Shown one piece after another: positions 6,318 through 9,819 of a stretch of DNA of 9,819 nucleotides. The notes under the pieces are model-generated. The model searched no databases, was not told the DNA's origin, and saw only the letters and a program-made list of their open reading frames with translations. Each line of letters opens with the position of its first letter. Position 1 is the first letter of the stretch. The translations under genes and the position numbers were made by a program. This stretch comes from JAHFJA01 sp964357385 (GTDB lineage: Bacteria > Patescibacteriota > Patescibacteriia > JACQRZ01), in contig CAYHKW010000037.1 of the NCBI GenBank assembly GCA_964357385.1, positions 1 through 9,819 of the forward strand, given 5' to 3'.

Positions 6318-7553
6318 CTATTCACTTTTCTTTGAAGAAAATTGAAAAGTGATTTTTCCTCTGATTTCAGCGCTGTTTACAAGACCTTCAAGTTTTAGCT
6401 GGAGAAAATCATCAAAAAAGTTTCCTGTAATGATTGGTCCACCATCAAAGAATCGATATCCTTTGCTGACAGAATAATGCACTGATCCACCAAGGCGAAC
6501 CGTCGCAGTTTTACTTTCTCCAAAAGGGAGGCGGAGTAAAAGTGCATTGGTACCCTGGATGTTGTTTAACTGAGAAGATATCTCAGTTAATAATGTTGCA
6601 GGTACCACTGGGTTGTTAAATGTCCAGCGGTTTTCTAACTCAAGATTGATTGGCATTTCTTTCCATCTCTTGATCCTTTCAGCATAGAGATTTGCTCCAA
6701 TCATGATTTTCAAAAGAAAATCATCAGTTGTGTACGATCCACCAACCATTGGGATAACTGTTGCCCCAATCATTTTGGCATCGTCCCACATATGGCTGGT
6801 GAAGTAGAAAGGGTTTTTATCTCCCGCTGCAACGGCGACTCCTCCGATAAAGTGAATGGTGTCAGTGACGGGAACCCAGAGCTGTCCTCTGAATGTGTTG
6901 TTCCATGGGTTGATACTATTTTTCCATATCTTGCGACCATACTCATCTTCTGTAGTAAGTAACCAAGGAGCAATCTCAGAGACGGTAGGCGATTCAGTTG
7001 GTTCTTCATCAGATGAAGTGTCTTCTGGTGTTTCCGAAGGTTTCGGTATACCGGTGAATATTGCAACGTCTGATTTTTTTTCACCACGAATTTCAACGGT
7101 GACGCTGATTTTCATTGAACCTTCTTTTATTGCGACCATGTGGTCTAGTGTTAGAATTTGATCAACTGGAAAGCGTCCGGGAGCTGATTTTAACACAAGT
7201 TTGTTTACAGTGTTTTCAAGCACTATATACATCTTTTTCTTGTCTTTGTTTTCACCAACAGTATCACACTTTTTGACTTGCTCGTTTTGAGCAATTTTCT
7301 TTATATCGCAAGGCTTTGCTAACCTCTCTTTATCGAACTCAAGTCCTTCTAAAGATATGGTTATCATTTGTGCCCCAAGCGTATTAAAGAAAAAAGGAAC
7401 CTTCTCTCCTACCCAAAATGTCATTTTATCAGGTTTAATCCCAATTTTTGCATTTAATGGTACCGCATCTGCTGTATTGTTTGTCGTAATATCAGCGGAA
7501 AATGGTAACAGGATCGCCATGACAATGGCGATCATTGATGTTTTTTTCATCAT
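6318..7553 (-). CDS. Predicted secreted protein with Ig-like N-part and beta-rich C-part, family unknown
   Basis: I cannot name this 411-residue protein. The start is MMKKTSM with GGAGG six bases upstream; the second ATG at 7550 is also possible, while an ATG at 7574 would lie before the ribosome site. A signal peptide is clear (KKTSMIAIVMAILLPFSA), with cleavage near residues 20-30 and no lipobox. Residues about 35-165 alternate polar and hydrophobic residues like an Ig-type beta sandwich (IGIKPDKMTFWVGEKVPFFF, MKISVTVEIRG) and hold the only pair of Cys, 82 and 96. An acidic Pro/Thr/Ser/Glu linker follows (171-193). Residues about 215-405 show long amphipathic strands separated by short turns (RGQLWVPVTDTIHFIGGVAVA, TATVRLGGSVHYSV, EIRGKITFQF), which could be an outer-membrane-like barrel or a second soluble beta domain. 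It is first in a two-gene unit driven by the promoter at 7644-7672. Confidence 0.83.
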   Translation of the reverse strand: MMKKTSMIAIVMAILLPFSADITTNNTADAVPLNAKIGIKPDKMTFWVGEKVPFFFNTLGAQMITISLEGLEFDKERLAKPCDIKKIAQNEQVKKCDTVGENKDKKKMYIVLENTVNKLVLKSAPGRFPVDQILTLDHMVAIKEGSMKISVTVEIRGEKKSDVAIFTGIPKPSETPEDTSSDEEPTESPTVSEIAPWLLTTEDEYGRKIWKNSINPWNNTFRGQLWVPVTDTIHFIGGVAVAAGDKNPFYFTSHMWDDAKMIGATVIPMVGGSYTTDDFLLKIMIGANLYAERIKRWKEMPINLELENRWTFNNPVVPATLLTEISSQLNNIQGTNALLLRLPFGESKTATVRLGGSVHYSVSKGYRFFDGGPIITGNFFDDFLQLKLEGLVNSAEIRGKITFQFSSKKSE

Positions 7554-7559
7554 GACGAA

Positions 7560-7564
7560 CCTCC
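7560..7564 (-). promoter_or_regulatory. Ribosome binding site GGAGG for the 411-residue protein
   Basis: CCTCC on the plus strand reads GGAGG on the minus strand, 6 bases before the ATG at 7553 and 9 before the ATG at 7550. It excludes the upstream ATG at 7574, which would place this site inside the coding region. Confidence 0.85.
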
Positions 7565-7597
7565 AAAATTTCAATAATTTGTCAAAGGAAAAGAGTT

Positions 7598-7621
7598 TTT
7601 ATAGTTTTTTGACGCTATAAA
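7598..7621. repeat. Inverted repeat in the 5' leader of the minus-strand unit
   Basis: TTTATAG (7598-7604) and CTATAAA (7615-7621) are perfect complements around a 10-base loop. They fall in the roughly 85-base untranslated leader between the minus-strand promoter and GGAGG. It is AU-rich and weak as RNA; a protein-binding palindrome is as likely as a hairpin. Confidence 0.45.
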
Positions 7622-7643
7622 TCCCCTTTTTTTAACTAGGCCA

Positions 7644-7672
7644 ATAATAGCAGAAAGATATGGTTTTGTCAA
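7644..7672 (-). promoter_or_regulatory. Sigma70-type promoter for the minus-strand two-gene unit
   Basis: On the minus strand, TTGACA (7672-7667), a 17-base spacer and TATTAT (7649-7644) are preceded by TGC as an extended -10. Transcription should begin near 7637, giving a leader of about 85 bases. The match to consensus is near perfect and the position is right. Confidence 0.88.
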
Positions 7673-7709
7673 GTATAAGGGAGTAAGTAACCAATTAACC
7701 CCTTGACAA
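7666..7709. promoter_or_regulatory. Divergent promoter core with symmetric -35 elements
   Basis: TTGTCAAG (7666-7673) and CTTGACAA (7702-7709) are the two -35 regions facing away from each other. Between them lies a 28-base segment with partial symmetry of its own: AAGGG near 7677-7681, the CCAATTAACC block at 7691-7700, and CCCCTT ending at 7704. A regulator bound here could act on both units, but no known operator is recognised. Confidence 0.5.
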
Positions 7710-7731
7710 AAGGCTTTTTAAGTGCTATTAT
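7703..7731 (+). promoter_or_regulatory. Sigma70-type promoter for the 344-residue lipoprotein
   Basis: TTGACA (7703-7708), a 17-base spacer and TATTAT (7726-7731) with TGC directly before it. The start should be near 7738, leaving a leader of about 35 bases that contains AAGGAG. It resembles the promoter at 8890-8918 at 29 of 34 positions. Confidence 0.92.
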
Positions 7732-7760
7732 GCGGACGAAATTCCATTTATAGCTCGAGA

Positions 7761-7766
7761 AAGGAG
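7761..7766 (+). promoter_or_regulatory. Ribosome binding site AAGGAG for the 344-residue lipoprotein
   Basis: AAGGAG lies 7 bases before the ATG at 7774, an optimal distance, and supports that start. Confidence 0.88.
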
Positions 7767-7773
7767 AAAAACA

Positions 7774-8808
7774 ATGAATTTCACAAAAGTACTTTTAAAA
7801 ATCCAAAAAGCAGTGGTGGCTACCTTTCTTGTAGCTAGCACGGCTATTAGTTGTGAAGCCTACACACCAGTAGGGGATACCCCTCCGGTCGTTCAGACGA
7901 GTGTTGTACCTACTGTTCCACAAAGTAATGTATCAAGTACAACACCATCTGCTCAGCCGGGAATTGTTGGCGGATCTGTAGCACCGGTGCCGAGCCAAGG
8001 ACCACTTGTTGTAAAGGATCTATATGCTAGCCCAACTGCAATTCCAATGCCATCCGCAACACCATCATGTGTTTGGGTTGCCAGTGGACAGTGTATTGTT
8101 GTGCCAGTCTACAGTCCTACACCTTCAGTGTTGTGCTGTTCATACCCGTCACCGCTTCCCACTGTTACACCCACACCAACGCCAATGCCCACATCAAGTC
8201 CCACTGCAACACCCAGCCCCTCAGCATCTCCCACAGTGAGCCCTTCGCCTTCAGCATCTCCGTCTGCAAGTAGTAGCCCTTCACCAAGTCCTAGCGCATC
8301 ACCAAGTTCAACACCAGGTGAAGCCCAAGCCGTGTTTAGTGGTATGGGGACTGACACTTTGGTATTAGCAAATGTAAGAGCTTCAACTTTTTCGAATACT
8401 GGTGAAGTTGATAAACCTTGCTCAGGAGAAGCAACAGGTGAAACAGCAAAAAGCATATTTGATAAGTTGTTGGCAGGAACAGGGCTTACTAGTTTTCCTA
8501 ATTGGGGTTTACCAGGCAGTCCTGCCACGTTCACCGATAATAAGGATGGAACAATAACTATCACTGTTCTCGCACCTCCAGGAACTACTGAAGGAAACTT
8601 GCTTGCATACGATAAAAATGCTCAAACAGAGAAATACTGTTGGGTAAAGAAGATTCAAGCAGTATCCATGGTAGGTGGAAAAATCGATACCGTGGATAGA
8701 GTGTATCTCAAAGGAACGGGACATATACAAGTAAAAGATGGGAAGTGGGTTCTCCAACCAAAACCATTTACGACTCAAAGTAAGTGGGAAGTTCAAATAA
8801 CACAATAA
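7774..8808 (+). CDS. Predicted lipoprotein with long Pro/Ser/Thr stalk, unknown C-terminal domain
   Basis: I do not recognise this 344-residue protein. Its start MNFTKVLLKIQKAVVATFLV and AISC (Cys27) form a lipoprotein signal peptide with a somewhat loose lipobox. Residues 28-125 are rich in Pro, Val, Ser and Thr and contain Cys99, Cys107, Cys121 and Cys122. Residues about 125-181 are an almost pure Pro/Ser/Thr/Ala stalk (TPTPTPMPT, SPSPSASPSAS), probably extended and possibly glycosylated. Residues 185-344 form a globular part with beta signatures (KDGTITITVLAPPG, HIQVKDGKWVLQPK) plus Cys216 and Cys289, a likely disulfide pair. The layout is a lipid anchor, a spacer and a displayed head domain. 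It has its own strong promoter and terminator, so it is a single-gene unit. It parallels the minus-strand lipoprotein in architecture (lipid Cys, Cys-containing Pro-rich linker, head), but I see no sequence similarity between the heads. Confidence 0.87.
   Translation: MNFTKVLLKIQKAVVATFLVASTAISCEAYTPVGDTPPVVQTSVVPTVPQSNVSSTTPSAQPGIVGGSVAPVPSQGPLVVKDLYASPTAIPMPSATPSCVWVASGQCIVVPVYSPTPSVLCCSYPSPLPTVTPTPTPMPTSSPTATPSPSASPTVSPSPSASPSASSSPSPSPSASPSSTPGEAQAVFSGMGTDTLVLANVRASTFSNTGEVDKPCSGEATGETAKSIFDKLLAGTGLTSFPNWGLPGSPATFTDNKDGTITITVLAPPGTTEGNLLAYDKNAQTEKYCWVKKIQAVSMVGGKIDTVDRVYLKGTGHIQVKDGKWVLQPKPFTTQSKWEVQITQ
8146..8316 (+). repeat. Low-complexity Pro/Ser/Thr-coding repeat
   Basis: These 57 codons encode almost only Pro, Ser, Thr and Ala in two- and three-residue units such as TP, SP and SAS. 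Near-identical blocks occur, for example CCTCAGCATCTCC near 8218 and CTTCAGCATCTCC near 8248. Synonymous codons vary, which limits exact repeats and so replication slippage. Confidence 0.8.
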
Positions 8809-8845
8809 AATTTATATCGCTACATAAAAGGATGTAGAGTCAACC

Positions 8846-8871
8846 AACACCTTCTCAATTGAGAAGGTGTT
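8846..8871 (+). terminator. Intrinsic terminator after the 344-residue lipoprotein gene
   Basis: AACACCTTCTC (8846-8856) and GAGAAGGTGTT (8861-8871) form a perfect 11-bp stem with loop AATT, followed by TCTATTT. It lies 37 bases after the stop and directly before the next promoter, so it insulates the two units. Confidence 0.92.
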
Positions 8872-8889
8872 TCTATTTGGGTACTACCC

Positions 8890-8918
8890 TTGACAAAAGG
8901 ACTTTTTATTGCTATAAT
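8890..8918 (+). promoter_or_regulatory. Consensus sigma70-type promoter for the coiled-coil lipoprotein
   Basis: TTGACA (8890-8895), a 17-base spacer and TATAAT (8913-8918) with TGC before it: both hexamers are exact consensus. The start should be near 8925, with a leader of about 60 bases that holds a small CAAGG/CCTTG hairpin (8929-8944). Confidence 0.95.
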
Positions 8919-8974
8919 GCGCTAGAAACAAGGCCAGAACCTTGAAAATCTATTATTATTTTCATGATTCCATT

Positions 8975-8980
8975 AGGAGG
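8975..8980 (+). promoter_or_regulatory. Ribosome binding site AGGAGG for the coiled-coil lipoprotein
   Basis: A full AGGAGG five bases before the ATG at 8986. It fixes the start of a gene that has no stop codon inside the window. Confidence 0.88.
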
Positions 8981-8985
8981 GAAGA

Positions 8986-9819
8986 ATGAACAAGAAAGAA
9001 AAAACACGCTCTAATGGGCGTTTGGTCACATTAATGCTTATTATTGTATTTATTATCAGCAGTTGTGGTGGTGAAATGCCTAATGCAGTTGATTTCTCTA
9101 AACCTGATTCTGTGGCTGCCTATTTGGCAAAAACTGATCTCGGTGAACAACAAAAAAAAGATCTGCTGAACCTACTGCAAAAGGGTCAAGCGGTGAGCGG
9201 TACTACTACCGTTGATGCCGCCCTTATGCAAAAGATTGCGGATCTAGAAAAGCAAATTGTTGAGACGAAAGAGCAAACTGCTGGCGTTGATAAAAAAATT
9301 GCTGATGCGCAAGGTAACGTTAGCGCTCAGATTGCCAATAATAACACTTTATTGGTAACTGATTACACTAACAAAATTAGTGTTGTTGGAGCAGCGCAGG
9401 CAACCTTTAATAGTAGATTAGATGAACTCTATCGACAGAAGTTAGTGCTAGAGTCAAAGTTAAATGATCAAGTAAGCAAACTTGCAGACCTTGATACTTT
9501 AACGAGAAGCTTTATTCAACAAAACAAAGAAGAAACCAAAACTCTCTTTGCAGGGATGAATCAGCTTAAAGCGAATGGATTATTGCGTGACGACGATGTG
9601 AATATTGTTAAAGATTTACAATTAAGGATTGATGGGATGAATGATCTTTTTGCAAAGATTTTTAATTCCACCAAAACCCAGAGCGAAGAATTAGAGGAAA
9701 ACCGTCAAATATTAGAAAAATTGATGGTAAAAAACTTTTCTCGTTTTGTTATTGTAGATGTTACTAACCCAACACGCCCCAGTGCTGTCGGTGCAGGAAG
9801 TGCTAATCTAGTTCTGAAA
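8986..9819 (+). CDS. Predicted lipoprotein with long coiled coil, 3' end outside the window
   Basis: 278 residues are visible and the frame is still open at the last base. It starts MNKKEKTRSNGRLVTLMLII followed by VFIISSCGGE: a basic head, a hydrophobic core and a good lipobox ISSC with Cys27, then Gly-Gly. Residues about 75-250 are mostly helical and heptad-like (MQKIADLEKQIVETKEQ, SRLDELYRQKLVLESKLNDQ, SEELEENRQILEKLM), with no Cys or Pro, so they probably form a long rod or oligomer. Near the end FVIVDVTNPTRPSAVG (254-269) begins a beta-rich part; its IVDV(S/T)NP(x)xP(x)xVG pattern resembles one unit of LVIVD repeats, which build propeller-like domains, but one unit at the edge is not proof. 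It would be a membrane-anchored surface protein with a coiled-coil spacer and a distal domain. It is transcribed alone from the consensus promoter upstream. Its specific function is unknown. Confidence 0.85.
   Translation, partial: MNKKEKTRSNGRLVTLMLIIVFIISSCGGEMPNAVDFSKPDSVAAYLAKTDLGEQQKKDLLNLLQKGQAVSGTTTVDAALMQKIADLEKQIVETKEQTAGVDKKIADAQGNVSAQIANNNTLLVTDYTNKISVVGAAQATFNSRLDELYRQKLVLESKLNDQVSKLADLDTLTRSFIQQNKEETKTLFAGMNQLKANGLLRDDDVNIVKDLQLRIDGMNDLFAKIFNSTKTQSEELEENRQILEKLMVKNFSRFVIVDVTNPTRPSAVGAGSANLVLK

Noticed and set aside
7554..7574. Upstream ATG for the 411-residue protein
   Set aside because: The GGAGG ribosome site would lie inside the coding region, and the added residues precede a normal MKKT-type signal peptide.
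7564..7586. Second TTGACA on the minus strand (plus-strand TGTCAA near 7580-7585)
   Set aside because: No -10 lies 16-18 bases downstream before the ribosome site; the promoter at 7644-7672 is far better.
8109..8564. Minus-strand ORF of 151 residues with Gly/Val repeats
   Set aside because: It is the antisense reading of the Pro/Ser/Thr stalk; it has no ribosome site or promoter and its repeats only mirror the stalk codons.
8821..8836. TACAT/ATGTA inverted repeat before the terminator
   Set aside because: Only five base pairs, AT-rich and without T run; the 11-bp hairpin just after it explains termination.

Overview
The window joins two different regions. Positions 1 to about 5530 are a tightly packed plus-strand run of housekeeping genes: murC (5' end outside the window), murB, a short-form hibernation factor (hpf/raiA type), secA and a 49-residue coiled-coil ORF. 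Gaps are 1, 12, 19 and 43 nt, so this is probably one operon for peptidoglycan precursor synthesis, ribosome hibernation and protein export. I see no promoter inside it and no clear Shine-Dalgarno in front of murB, hpf, secA or the small ORF.

A long hairpin (5548-5605) closes that operon and also terminates the minus-strand genes that converge on it. From there to the window end the DNA encodes only exported proteins of families I do not recognise. On the minus strand are a 411-residue secreted protein with an Ig-like N-terminal part and a beta-rich C-terminal part, and downstream of it a 205-residue Pro-rich lipoprotein. On the plus strand are a 344-residue lipoprotein with a long Pro/Ser/Thr stalk and, after its own terminator, a lipoprotein with a long coiled coil that runs off the window. 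All four have strong Shine-Dalgarno sites. Three transcription units start from near-consensus sigma70-type promoters, each TTGACA, a 17-nt spacer, then TGC plus TATTAT or TATAAT. Two of these promoters match at 29 of 34 positions.

Organism: a bacterium using the standard code, with no in-frame TGA. The SecA carries an extra segment in NBD1 ending in an RPxxRRE(S/A)Y-like motif. Together with the short coiled-coil protein, the compact murC-murB-hpf-secA layout and the wholly uncharacterised envelope genes, this suggests Patescibacteria/CPR (Gracilibacteria or Peregrinibacteria side), but that is an inference from memory of the families. The beta-barrel-like C-terminus of the 411-residue protein would fit better with a diderm, so the placement is open.

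How it fits together: the core operon builds the wall precursor and moves proteins across the membrane. The accessory block looks like a set of strongly expressed, lineage-specific cell-surface proteins that would be SecA clients. No mobile element, tRNA, rRNA or CRISPR array was seen.
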